Shown here in pieces: positions 46,994 to 57,062 of a stretch of DNA of 64,000 nt. Every line of letters begins with the position of its first letter. Positions within the stretch are counted from its first letter, which is position 1. A program made the translations under genes and the position numbers. The notes beneath the pieces are model-generated. The model was not told the DNA's origin. It ran no database searches and worked only from the letters and a program-made list of their open reading frames with translations. Origin of the DNA: Persicaria tinctoria (lineage: Eukaryota > Streptophyta > Magnoliopsida > Caryophyllales > Polygonaceae); the NCBI GenBank assembly GCA_037127255.1, contig JBANSL010000007.1:63907038-63971037 (forward strand), written 5' to 3'.

Positions 46994-49198
46994 CAATTAT
47001 GTCAGTTCTAGGCCTATCACACAACATCAATTCCGATTAGTATAGAAGAATCCATGATTTGAATTAAGAATGCTCTTCCTCATGTCAGCTGGGAGGAACC
47101 TGTTCACGATTGTCATCTTTGAAACATATTCGTCCTTTTTGCCAACGTACGACGACATTTTTCCTGGGGCCTAGGGGTCATGGACCCATCACACTACCGT
47201 TGCACCGCTTCGGTGCCACTTGGTCGTCGGTCCTTTTTTGCATATCGGCGCTCATCGAATGATCGTAAGGGTTAAAAGTTACAGAGATAGGGGAGAGACA
47301 AGGGCGGACAACAGAGCTTCCTTAAGAGTTCAGACATGGACCAGGACTAGGGACGATGAGACCAAGGAGAAGATCCCAACCCGAGAGTTACAACGATGCC
47401 CTTATACTTGTGGCACGCAAACACATAAAAATCAAGAGATATCCTCACATTATTTCACACTAGTATGCACCTATCTCAAGGAATATCAATTTATGCATTC
47501 ATAACATGTTTATATAATCATCTTTATATGTGCGCAGAACAAGCTAGCAACCTATCATTTCATTCACCAATCATGTTTGACAGACTAAGAACATGTATGC
47601 ACAGACTGACATGGGATATATACGGCATAAGTTATGCAAGATCTAGCAAACATCACAGGATATCATATGCACGAGTTATCACTCATTTAGATACACAATT
47701 AAGCAAGTCATAATATTACGGAAAGCATGCTAAGATGTACCCTACAAACAATGCTAAGGGTATGGTCAGTTCATGCAGGGTTGGTATAGCAACTATCTCA
47801 TCACATACATCCATATTCGCATATTAAGATTAGGACGTTACACAATCATACGAGGGCCTATAACTGGGAGGTATATGTCTTACATGATACTAGCAATACT
47901 CATTAAACATGTACACAATCAATGAGGTCCAATTAGGTTAATCTGGCATGCTCAGTCATCTGATTCACGTGTTAAACATGCAACAAGAGTTGACCACACT
48001 ATCATGGACCTAGTTCATAAGGAGACAATAATCATGGGAATTCAATACATATGACACATACATCCCCTCATAAGTGCAACCATGCAAGGTACAAGGCAAG
48101 TCATGCTGAATTATACCAATATAGCATGTCATGAAATCACAAGGAGGATATCATTATAACTTGACAGAATTCTCTAAGCGCAATCACCGACTCACCACCC
48201 TGTTTCCCCGTGGGACGCTAGTATGACTCATTAGACACAAGGACATTCACGCCATTTCCGAGAGGTGAGGGTAGAACTCGTGTTTAGACTCTTGTGGCAA
48301 GAAGACGTGGTTGGCCATTATGTGGATCGAAAGGGCTGACTCCATAAGACAACTCACTTCTATCTCGAAACGATTTCAATCCTCACCCCCATTAGCATAC
48401 TCAGGTAACCCTCACATCCGATACGATTTTCGAAGGTAATCAGTTGACCCACCCAAATTTCCCGTGGAAGATACCAACCTCAGGTACGAGACTCGATAGA
48501 AGCATCGATGGTGGGATACAAAGCTAGACTCAAAACGGGGAGAGCAGATGCTTCTCGACCCTTGCTAACATGCCTAGATGTTTTGGTTGGGCGGATGACA
48601 GAGTCAGAACCATCAGGGGGTTTGAATTATGTAAGGGATATTCCGACAAGACAGGAATTCTGATTACATAAGAACAAGGTTTTCTCCCGCTATCCCGTTC
48701 GGACAGTTATTTAACACATGATTCAAGTAAAGGCATAATGATTAGTTCGCTATCCTAATCACAATATCACTCATCACAGAAGCAATCAACACGATTAATA
48801 TGATTCTCTCCGAGAAGGATATAAGACATACATGCACAGAGACGATCTATGCCATCCTTCGAGGGACGACTGACCGGAGGGGCAAAAACCTCACGGCCTC
48901 CTAACTCAACACTCCAACCTCTTTGGTGTTCCTTGGAGCCTTGTAGGCCCATCTGTAAGTAAAAGCTAGTATTTTTCCTACCGTTCCCCGAGTTCTACAT
49001 CCATAAGGGAGGTCTATCGCTTTGGTCTCTACCCACGAGATTATTTCCCCTTTATTAATTTTAGGTTTAATTCCAATTAAATTCATTTTGCCCTTTTAAA
49101 AACATTTTTCAAAACCATTTGAAAAAATTGGGCAATTTTCAAAACCAACTTCAACCTAATGTACTCGGATCGCAAAATCTCAGCTCTGATACGAACTT
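46994..49198 (-). other. Family A interior, PBS side
   Basis: Antisense counterpart of E1 2125 to about 4300; the 100 bp next to the PBS align well (GGGCAAAATGAA block). No ORF. A decayed iMet primer site is at 49183-49194 (GTATCAGAGC retained, first two bases changed). Confidence 0.68.
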
Positions 49199-50255
49199 TG
49201 TAACGGCCCAAGATTATGATTCTCGGGTTACGTTTCAAGGGATAAAACCCCTCGTCGGGATCTTGCGTCCCAAGTACAGGTTGAAGGTTTAAAATCCCAA
49301 ACTAACATTTTCAAAGTGGGATTTCATACCCAAGTTCGAAGTGATCGTTGGAATCTCCGGGGAAGTCCCCTGTACCTTTCGTAAGTCTAAGCGTGGAAAA
49401 CTAATGGTCACACAAATAGCGAAAGTAAAGCATAATACAAAGGGGGGAGCCACGACAGATCCGGGTCAAAACATGATCAACCATTCAAATCTGAGCCGTA
49501 ATTAAATTGGTGAAGTCGGAATCTCAACTCTCTCTTTCCGCCATGTTAGACCCAGCGGTCATGGAGTTAAATCGGCATCAATAGTAGTAAGTATAATAGA
49601 TACCTAAAAACATTGATAGTGGGCGGGATCAGATCGATGCCCACTTTGGCTCTGCATCCCGAACCTAAGCACACATATACGTTATACCTAATAAAGATGC
49701 TTCTAGATGCATGGCAGAATATTAACAAACTAACATGCTCCTAAGATCAATTGCATAATAATAATAGGGCATTTGCACAAAATACCAAGTGGTATATCCC
49801 TCTCCTACCTCCACCCCCTTCCGATAGGGCGGAGACTGGCCAGCTTGTGAATGCATTCCATAATAATCGGGCAGCACGCATGCCCAACCCACCCCACAAT
49901 AAAGCCCGTAGGCAGCTTTCACAATCATGCTCACAATATAAGTAAAGGAAGTTCCATATGACTCGATTGACTCAGGATGGGACCCGATGGGACTGGGCCG
50001 TCCTAGGACCCTAGCAAAGACTCTAGTTACTTCACAGATAACGGTCATTCTATTTATATACGCATAAAGAAATAGAATGCTCAACGGTCGATGCAACCTA
50101 GCATGGTACTACATGGCATGCTGATCATGAATGCAAGCACCTAAAATATCATGCACCTAAAGCAGGGAATATCTCTATTTCAATCCGAGTAAGCTCAGAA
50201 GCGACTTACCTGGCTAGTAGATCAGCAAAAGAAGAATCCAGCACATAGTATTCAC
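49199..50255 (-). repeat. Family A 5' LTR, PBS-side part
   Basis: TGTAACGGCCC at 49199 is the reverse complement of the E1 LTR end. Further blocks match, such as CCGCCCTATCGGAAGG near 49830, GGGTAGCCCAG-like and CTAGAGTCTTTGCTAGG near 50010. E6 interrupts at 50256. Confidence 0.8.
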
Positions 50256-50544
50256 TGATGTCAGCCTAATTCGCCATGTTTTATTGTTACTTTTATATCA
50301 ACTTCTGCATGCATTTTATACATTTGGGCTAGAATAGTACAGAATCCTATGTACTTTATGCTTACTTGCCAAATTATGGAATCTACACTAGTTTCTGTTT
50401 AATTTCGCAAAAATCAAAGCAATTTACAACAGTTTTGAGAAACAAGGAAAAGCTCGAAGTTAACTACAGAAGTCCGAAGTCAAGGAGCAGCGGAACCAAG
50501 ACAAATCAAGCTGGAAAGAAGGAAATCTACTCGACAACACATTG

Positions 50545-50855
50545 GTCGATATCGACTAAACCTTGTCGATATCGAGAACATCAATCGATTTCAACCCAGA
50601 AAGAGCCAAGATCGACTAAGTCCAGAAAATTGGTCGATATCGAGTTGCTGTACTCGATATCGAGTTGCCCCTGATCGAGCTGAAGACCCCAGAATCGACG
50701 AAGAAGTTGGATCTGAAAGCTGTAAGTCGATATCAAGTTAACTTACTCGATATCGAGTAATCATCAAGTCGACATGTATCCTGGGAGCCGAGATTGAGCT
50801 GCTGAAGTGAAGCTGAGGAAATTCTAGTCGATATCGAGGAAGCTACTCGATATCG
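50545..50855 (+). repeat. E6 TCGATATCGA pairs upstream of TATA (5' LTR)
   Basis: Four pairs near 50547/50567, 50635/50655, 50729/50749 (first copy TCGATATCAA) and 50829/50848; spacing 19-20 bp. About 250-560 bp upstream of the TATA box. Confidence 0.82.
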
Positions 50856-51102
50856 AGATGACCAACAGTGGCCGACATGGAGCTATCCGGATCTTCTTAA
50901 GTTTTTATCCCGAATACAATGGAGATATCCGCAAGAGAAAATTCTATCAAGATATATCAAGTCAAGAGAAGATATTTACCTACATTAGTTATAATTCCTT
51001 TTAGATTTATTTATTTATTTCTATGTTTTAATCTTTAGATAAAAGATAGATAGATTTAGATTTAGATATAGTTTTCTTTCCTCATTAGAGAGGGAATGAA
51101 GG

Positions 51103-51111
51103 CTATAAATA
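51103..51111 (+). promoter_or_regulatory. E6 5' LTR TATA box
   Basis: CTATAAATA followed by AAGCCTTAGGGGC, then a GA-rich leader. Confidence 0.72.
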
Positions 51112-51728
51112 AAGCCTTAGGGGCTGATTTCTATTCATTCAATTCTAGAGAAGGAGAAGAGGTAGTAAGTAGAGAGAGAGAAAGCTTGTAGCCGAGAAGA
51201 GTTGGAGTTTGCGAAAGCGGTTTTGGCTTCGATCGGTTGTAAGTTTTGGTTATTTTAAATGCAAAGTTATTTCCTTTTACTATTGATGTCTTTATTTATG
51301 ATGAAGAGTAGTCCACCCACTTCTAGGGTCGGGGTGAGCCCGGCGGTAGCCATGTGAGCTGATGCGGTAAAGGTACAAGCTTTTTATGCAATTCGTCTTC
51401 TATCCCTAAAAGCATGATTCTTTTGCGAAAGTTGAAGGTGATCCTTGTTTGTGTTATTGAAGCGAAAGTGATCTTAATGCAACTTGGATTAATTATGTGA
51501 AAAGGGTTAGTAACAATTATGGTTTATGCGAAAGCCTCTATATTCCTATTTGTTAATAACGAAAGTTATTTGATGAAAAGCATGATCTTTTATGCTTTTA
51601 TGTGTTATTTTAAATGGTTATCATTGTGGTGTTGAAACCCTGATCTTGGAAGTCTTTAGTTTATTGAGTTAATTTCGTGTTTACATTCGTTTTCTTTCGA
51701 TAAGTTGCAAATTTAAGTTTATGTTGTT

Positions 51729-51900
51729 ACTCGAAATCGATAAGATTTGGTCGACATCGAGGAATTTGGTCGATGTCGAGTTGAGTTTTGTCGAAATCGA
51801 GTTACTTTGCTGAGTTTTCCTTTCTGTCAGTCGATATTGAGCACTTTTAGTCGATTTTCTTACTCGATATTGAGTACTGGTAGTCGATATCGACCAAAAA
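51729..51900 (+). repeat. E6 TCGANNTCGA cluster, LTR-end side (5' LTR)
   Basis: Sites with AA, AC and TG centres (TCGAAATCGA, TCGACATCGA, TCGATGTCGA) near 51731-51800, then TCGATATTGA copies and one TCGATATCGA near 51885. Confidence 0.75.
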
Positions 51901-52132
51901 TTGCTGCTTTGCTTTCTTTTCTTGTTTTCTTTGTTATTTCTGTCTGTCTGGTTGATTTTCTGCCTGTGAGATTCCTCCGCTGCCTGAGATCCGCTGACAC
52001 GCTTCCTCGAGAATCGATCCTGACTTCCCACTGCTACATCCGGAGGAGCTCTTGTAATTATTTGCGTGGTCACAAATCTGGTTTGATTTATATTTCATTA
52101 TATTTTAAACTTGATTTCCTCCTACAAAAAAT

Positions 52133-52150
52133 TGACGCCGTTGCCGGGGA
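52133..52150 (+). other. E6 primer-binding site, tRNA-Asp
   Basis: TGACGCCGTTGCCGGGGA, one change from the Athila-type site. Confidence 0.88.
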
Positions 52151-52215
52151 AGCAATTATTCGCGCCTTAGGTTGTTAGATCTCACGTTTCCTTTAAGTTT
52201 TTATTTTGCAGGTGT

Positions 52216-53736
52216 ATGCGCTGTTCTGGTCAACCGCCTGAGTTTGACGCCTTAGACGATCCGGAACATCTTATACACATCCATTCTAGACTGGAAAAGA
52301 TCATGGCAACCGCCGAAACACAAGTTGAGATGATTGAGAGGCTTCAGAGGGAACTAGCCGCCAAGGATACCGCTCTCACTACTGAGAGAGCACGCACTGA
52401 GCAGGAAGCTGAGCGAAGGAGGCGAGCAGAAGGTGAGCTTGCCCAATACCCTACCACTGTAGAGAATTACATGCACCCGACTCTCGTCGTGCCTGAATCG
52501 GCCATTCTAATCCATGAAAATAAATTTGAAATTCGCACTCCTTTCCTCATTGAGATTAAAAATAATGCCTTTTATGGAAGATTTAATGAATGCCCTCTTG
52601 AACATATTACCAATTTTTCTGACATGTTCCATACTCTTGCTGAAGGTACTACTCTGGAATATGTCAAGATGAAAGCTTTTCGATGGTCTCTGGTCGGTCC
52701 AGCATTGAATTGGCTTGATGGTCTCCCTCCACGATCCCTAACAACATGGGCTGAAGTAAGGCAGGAATTTATTAACAAATTCTTTCCTCCTGCCAAGACA
52801 GCGCTCCTCCGCCAGAAGATTACAGCTTTCAAACAGAAGCCTGGGGAGCCGCTAGCAAAAGCATGGGAACGATATAAGGATCTACTGCGATCCTGCCCTA
52901 CACATGGACAACCACCCTATGTCGTTCAGGAGATCTTCTTCAATTCTCTTGATCTGGCCGCTAAAGATAGGATCAACCAGTATACTCATTATGAGTATCT
53001 GACAATGCCACCAGCTGACGCATGGGCTACCCTTGACAAGCTTACCAACTACGACAATAAGTATGGGACTCCGACAAACTATGATGAGAATGCCAATGCC
53101 AGACCAGCCCCATCCATGACCCTCTATGAGCCTTCTAAAGAGATTGACCCAGATGTCAAAGAGCAGTACTACAAAGATCAGAATCGCAAGCTCCTCAAGC
53201 AAGTCAAGTATCTTTCTGTCAACCAGCCCTACATCAAATGCGGCTCACAACGGCACACTACTACTGAGTGCCTACACACAGAGCATGTCAGGATGGCAGA
53301 AACCCATGAAGAGGTAGCTTACGCCAGGGGTCCCAATTGCTATATGGGGGACCAAAGGTTTCAACAACCACAATGGAACCAAGGTGCCCCTAGGAACCCC
53401 CCACCAAATAGAGCTCCAGGACATCCAGAAAGAGATCAATGGAAGGATGATCTACAGATGATCCTTGATGAGATGCGCCGGAATCAGGCACAACAGCAGC
53501 AGTCTACAAGCGCCATCAACAATCAACTCGAGAACCTCAATACAAGATTTGGAGAGATGGACATCTGGAAAAGGAACATAGAGAGCCAGATGGGTCAATT
53601 CGCGACACAAATTCCACGACCGACCGGACAACTCCCTGGGCAAACAGAACCAAATCCCAAGGGGAAAACTGGACACGTCGCAGCCGTAAAGCTCAGGAGC
53701 AGGTACCAACTACGTGAGCCAGAGATCGGAAAGTAG
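52216..53736 (+). CDS. gag: E6 Gag (Athila-like), 506 aa
   Basis: ATG follows an acceptor-like TTTTATTTTGCAG. Coiled coil about 27-75, Retrotrans_gag domain about 105-225 (NECPLEHITNF, WLDGLPPRSLTTWAEVRQEF, ERYKDLLRSCP), knuckle region about 339-352, Gln/Pro-rich tail to REPEIGK. The first knuckle Cys is Tyr (YIKCGSQRHTTTEC), so the CX2CX4HX4C motif is broken and RNA binding may be impaired. It aligns with E5 Gag throughout. The reading frame continues after its TAG for about 65 codons into the linker, so the original gag-PR frame was longer. Confidence 0.9.
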   Translation: MRCSGQPPEFDALDDPEHLIHIHSRLEKIMATAETQVEMIERLQRELAAKDTALTTERARTEQEAERRRRAEGELAQYPTTVENYMHPTLVVPESAILIHENKFEIRTPFLIEIKNNAFYGRFNECPLEHITNFSDMFHTLAEGTTLEYVKMKAFRWSLVGPALNWLDGLPPRSLTTWAEVRQEFINKFFPPAKTALLRQKITAFKQKPGEPLAKAWERYKDLLRSCPTHGQPPYVVQEIFFNSLDLAAKDRINQYTHYEYLTMPPADAWATLDKLTNYDNKYGTPTNYDENANARPAPSMTLYEPSKEIDPDVKEQYYKDQNRKLLKQVKYLSVNQPYIKCGSQRHTTTECLHTEHVRMAETHEEVAYARGPNCYMGDQRFQQPQWNQGAPRNPPPNRAPGHPERDQWKDDLQMILDEMRRNQAQQQQSTSAINNQLENLNTRFGEMDIWKRNIESQMGQFATQIPRPTGQLPGQTEPNPKGKTGHVAAVKLRSRYQLREPEIGK

Positions 53737-54167
53737 CAAGACGAAGCTGAGAAGCAACTCGACAACGACCAACAGCAAGTCTATGTCGACCAAAATCAAC
53801 TCGACATCGAGAAGCAGCTTGGCCAAAATTCGCATGCACGGAACTCCAACTCGAAATCGACTACAATGGTCGATGTCGAGCAACATCAAGTCGACATCGA
53901 GGAGATCATGTCGACATCGAGGACGCTGCAACACCTCCGATATCTGTTCTGACTCCGAAGCAAAAAAAGAAGCTGCCTTTCCTGACAAAATCTCCAAAGG
54001 ATCCAGCAGAAAAGAAATTCCAGCGCTTCATCAAGATGCTTCAGAGGCTCAATGTCACCATACCCTTCACAGAAGCGCTTAATGAGATGCCATCCTACGT
54101 CAAGTTCCTTAAGGAGATTCTGAGCAAAAAGCGATCAATGGCTGATATCGCGGAGGAGTGCAGCTAA
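53737..54167 (+). pseudogene. E6 gag-PR linker and protease lead, broken
   Basis: In the gag frame, repeats of DNDQ, VDQNQLDIEK and VDVEQHQVDIEE are encoded by TCGACATCGA and TCGATGTCGA DNA (53756-53930). A frameshift near 53945 then leads into the protease lead (NEMPSYVKFLKEILSKKRSM, EECS). A TAA before ATG 54168 separates it from the protease ORF. At that place E5 has a sense codon, so E6 gained the stop. Confidence 0.72.
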
Positions 54168-55391
54168 ATGGACATACTTGAGAAAAGGCCAGATCCAGGT
54201 AAGTTTGCTATAACCATTGGATTTGGTCAATATAAATTTAATGCATTATGTGATCTTGGAGCCAGTGTGAGTATAATGCCTCTATCAATATGGTCCAAGA
54301 TTAAGATAGGTGCCCTAGAGCCTGTGGATGTTAAGCTTTATATGGAAAACAACACGGTGGTCATCCCAACAGGCATGGTGGACAATGTGCCAATGCAAAT
54401 AGGTAAGTTCTTCGTCCCCGCTGATTTCTTAGTTATTGATATGGCGGAGGACCCTACTTGCCCAATTATTCTAGGAAGGCCTTTCTTGGCGACGGTGGAT
54501 GCCAACATAAGCGTAAGGAAGGGAGTGTTCACTTTCAACATCGGCGATGAGGTAATTGAGTATTCCTTTAATAAAATTGAAAGGCATACAAGTCCCATGG
54601 AAGATGTCAAATCTATATCAGCTAGGTACATCACTTACGGGGAGCCTAAGGTAAGAAATATGACTCCCGAAGAGCTAGAAAAGAGGGATATGGAAGCTCA
54701 GGTGGAAGAGATCATGGCCATTCTGAACGATGACACAAAAGATCTGCTCGACATCGACCAAGGTAAGTCGACGTCGACTAACTTCTTTTCGGATGCCTTG
54801 ACAGGATTCAAGTATGGGTTCAAAGTAGACCAAAGTTACTCGATGTGGAGTAACTTGGTCGACGTCGACCAAAATCAGAGCACTCCACCAACAACAGCAG
54901 CGTCGAGCAGACAACTCGAAGCCGTGGACAACTCGACATCGACCAAATTGGTCGAAGTCGACCAAAATCCTTCTTCGACTTCTCCTCCCTTGACCAGTAG
55001 TCCACTAGATGAGCCGAATTCCTCGATGTTGAGTAATCTTACTCGAAATCGACTAGAACAGGAGGTCCCCAAATCCGATTCTGCGAAGGTAAGCCAAGGT
55101 ATGGATCTTTCTTCTTCTATTTCTATTAATGATTTATCTATACATGGGAGAGGTTTGCCTTGGTACGTGCGATTATGTAGGATTCCCAATGATGAGCCTA
55201 ATAAGTATGAAGTTGGTGACAAAGTCTATGTTGCCAAATCAAAGGATCATTGGTTTCCCAACAAATTCAACAAGAAGAAGATGGGGCCCTTCACGGTGAA
55301 CAAGATCAATGCAGGCGGACTGCAGCTGATGGACAAGAATGGAGTCATGTTTGAAGCTCAAGCTACATGGGCCCTGCAAATGCCACCTTGA
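54168..55391 (+). CDS. E6 retropepsin fused to integrase-C-like domain, 407 aa
   Basis: Retropepsin about 10-150: active site DLGAS at 29-33, PTGMVDNVPMQIGKFF, and PIILGRPFLAT near 100. Then a charged stretch (EELEKRDMEAQVEEI), a Ser/Thr/Pro/Asp-rich linker about 205-310 with LVDVDQNQ and TSTKLVEVDQN repeats, and a C-terminal 95 residues (GRGLPWYVRLC, YEVGDKVYV, FPNKFNKKKMGPFTV, GGLQLMD). The last part matches the layout of Athila integrase C-termini. All RT, RNase H and integrase catalytic parts are absent and the junction is in frame. The same fusion in E5 shows it is ancestral. An intact DLGAS means this copy could have encoded an active protease. Confidence 0.78.
   Translation: MDILEKRPDPGKFAITIGFGQYKFNALCDLGASVSIMPLSIWSKIKIGALEPVDVKLYMENNTVVIPTGMVDNVPMQIGKFFVPADFLVIDMAEDPTCPIILGRPFLATVDANISVRKGVFTFNIGDEVIEYSFNKIERHTSPMEDVKSISARYITYGEPKVRNMTPEELEKRDMEAQVEEIMAILNDDTKDLLDIDQGKSTSTNFFSDALTGFKYGFKVDQSYSMWSNLVDVDQNQSTPPTTAASSRQLEAVDNSTSTKLVEVDQNPSSTSPPLTSSPLDEPNSSMLSNLTRNRLEQEVPKSDSAKVSQGMDLSSSISINDLSIHGRGLPWYVRLCRIPNDEPNKYEVGDKVYVAKSKDHWFPNKFNKKKMGPFTVNKINAGGLQLMDKNGVMFEAQATWALQMPP
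54745..55045 (+). repeat. E6 TCGANNTCGA cluster in PR-integrase linker
   Basis: TCGACATCGA (54749), TCGACGTCGA (54768 and 54859), TCGACATCGA (54931) and several near-copies (TCGATGTGGA, TCGAAGTCGA, TCGATGTTGA, TCGAAATCGA). Centres are mostly AC, CG and TG, unlike the TA centres of E5's linker. Confidence 0.7.
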
Positions 55392-55843
55392 GCTTAACAG
55401 AGAAAGTCGGCCTAGCGGCTATAAAATCTAGAGCTTGTAAATAGACATTTATTTTTTGGGATTTTTGGACATTGTTGCTTTTGGTTTTTGGTTTTGGACA
55501 TTATTTTAAAGTTTTTCTATTTTGGGTATTTCGTTTCTAACAAATCTTGTAGGAAGAAGAAGTTGCAGACTTACTCGACGTCGAGTAAGTTACTCGACAT
55601 CGACCAAAAATATCGAGCAAAAAGGAGCCTGGGGTCGAGGAAAACCACCCTGGAGGCATCACTTTACTCGATCTCAAGAAGCCTTGATCGACATCGACCA
55701 ACTTCCTTGAAATTGACCAGCCCTTGTCGATGTCGATCACCTTTGCAGCAGCATTACACTCGATTCCGACGATCTGCACACTTGTCTAGTGAGTTTCTTT
55801 CTTTACCCTTATTCTTTTATATAGTGAAGACACTGTAATGTTC

Positions 55844-55865
55844 AAGTATGGGGTGGGGGAAGGGC
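55844..55865 (+). other. E6 second PPT-like purine run
   Basis: AAGTATGGGGTGGGGGAAGG, about 1.2 kb upstream of the 3' LTR; longer and purer than the LTR-adjacent tract. Confidence 0.5.
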
Positions 55866-56510
55866 TTACTTCATGCATATTTAATGTATTTGACATTATG
55901 TGTGCATATTTAGAGTTTATTTCTTGAATTGCTTATACATGGCTATTTTGGAATTCATTATTGATTTATGGGCCTATATGCATGTTTTCCAAAGTTTGAA
56001 AAAATGATCCCCATTGAAATTTTTTGATTAATGTCATGGAAGCTTTAATTGAACTCAGCGATGCAAAATTTGATTCATTAGAGATATAGCATGAAATTGC
56101 CTAGTAAAGGAAAGTCATAATGAAGTGCATATTTTCTTAAAAACCATGAAAGGATGTAAAATTTGAAGTTGCTTTTGACATGTTGCATGATAAAAGGATG
56201 GAGGACTTGATATTTCCATATAATGCTCATATTGTTTTATCCTTGCCATACCTATGCTTAAGCATCACAAAACCATATAATATGCCTTATTTCATATATT
56301 GCTCCACATGATCTAAATATTGTCATTCTTTACCTTATTCCATTCGGGGATTATGTTGAGAATGATGTTACATTATGGAGATTATCATATGGTGTTTGTG
56401 TTGTTGTTATCATTATTGGAGTTTGGTAGGAAATTGTTTGAAATATATGGAAAATTTAATGAGTGAAAGAAAATCCGGTCACCTAAGGAGATAAAGGTAG
56501 ATCGACCCTA

Positions 56511-56535
56511 CTCGCTGAGATAATAGTTCAGTGAG
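56511..56535 (+). other. Conserved hairpin, E6 copy
   Basis: Stem CTCGCTGA/TCAGTGAG with loop GATAATAGT. Compared with E4, two stem pairs become T-A and G-C, while the fourth becomes a G-T wobble. Confidence 0.6.
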
Positions 56536-57062
56536 ATGGGACACACATTGTGAGGAGTCCGAAGCGCTAAGTGTCCGGGGCCATTCATGACACCCATGTT
56601 TGCGACTCGCGAGAAGGCAGTGCTGAGGTTAGAGAGGTAAAAGCATTATAATTGAAAAAAGCAATGAGCAATAAGAGTAAGGTAATGATTCTTCTGAAGA
56701 AGGAATGTGGTATGAATGTTTGGAAAGTACTCCATTTCCCCGGATTATTAGCACCACATTGCCAAAAATCGCCCATCTTTAGCCTTTTACCAATCTACTC
56801 CTTATTGAGCTTAAATTAAACTCCTCTTGATTATTAATGATTTGTCACTTATGAATCGTTTTGCATAACCCTCCTTTTGTGAGTAGATGTTGCTTTTTTA
56901 TTACACATGCATGGATTTGTGACATAAGTACCTTTTCGAAGATGGTAATTGATTGCAGGGTTATATAAGAATGAATCTATGATGTTGAGAGTTTTGATTT
57001 CTTCCCCTGAATGACAATTAAAAGTATTGTTTGAGGACAAGCAAGCTTAAGTATGAGGTGTT

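Larger units (their letters stand above)
50256..52128 (+). repeat. E6 5' LTR, about 1873 bp
   Basis: Starts TGATGTCAGCC and ends near CCTACAAA (3' LTR: CCTACAACA), so the terminus has point changes and the exact end is uncertain by 2-3 bases. Confidence 0.87.
55392..57062 (+). other. E6 shared 3' non-coding region
   Basis: Contains a TCGANNTCGA cluster (55573-55735), a second purine run (55844-55865), the conserved hairpin (56511-56535) and the LTR-adjacent AAGTATGAGGTGTT (57047-57062). No supported ORF. Confidence 0.75.

Noticed and set aside
46805..46996. Cys/Ser frame seen at the start of many LTRs (also 14853-15065, 31887-32072, 62218-62424)
   Set aside because: Recurs because the LTR start is conserved; length and stops vary between copies and it lies upstream of the promoter.
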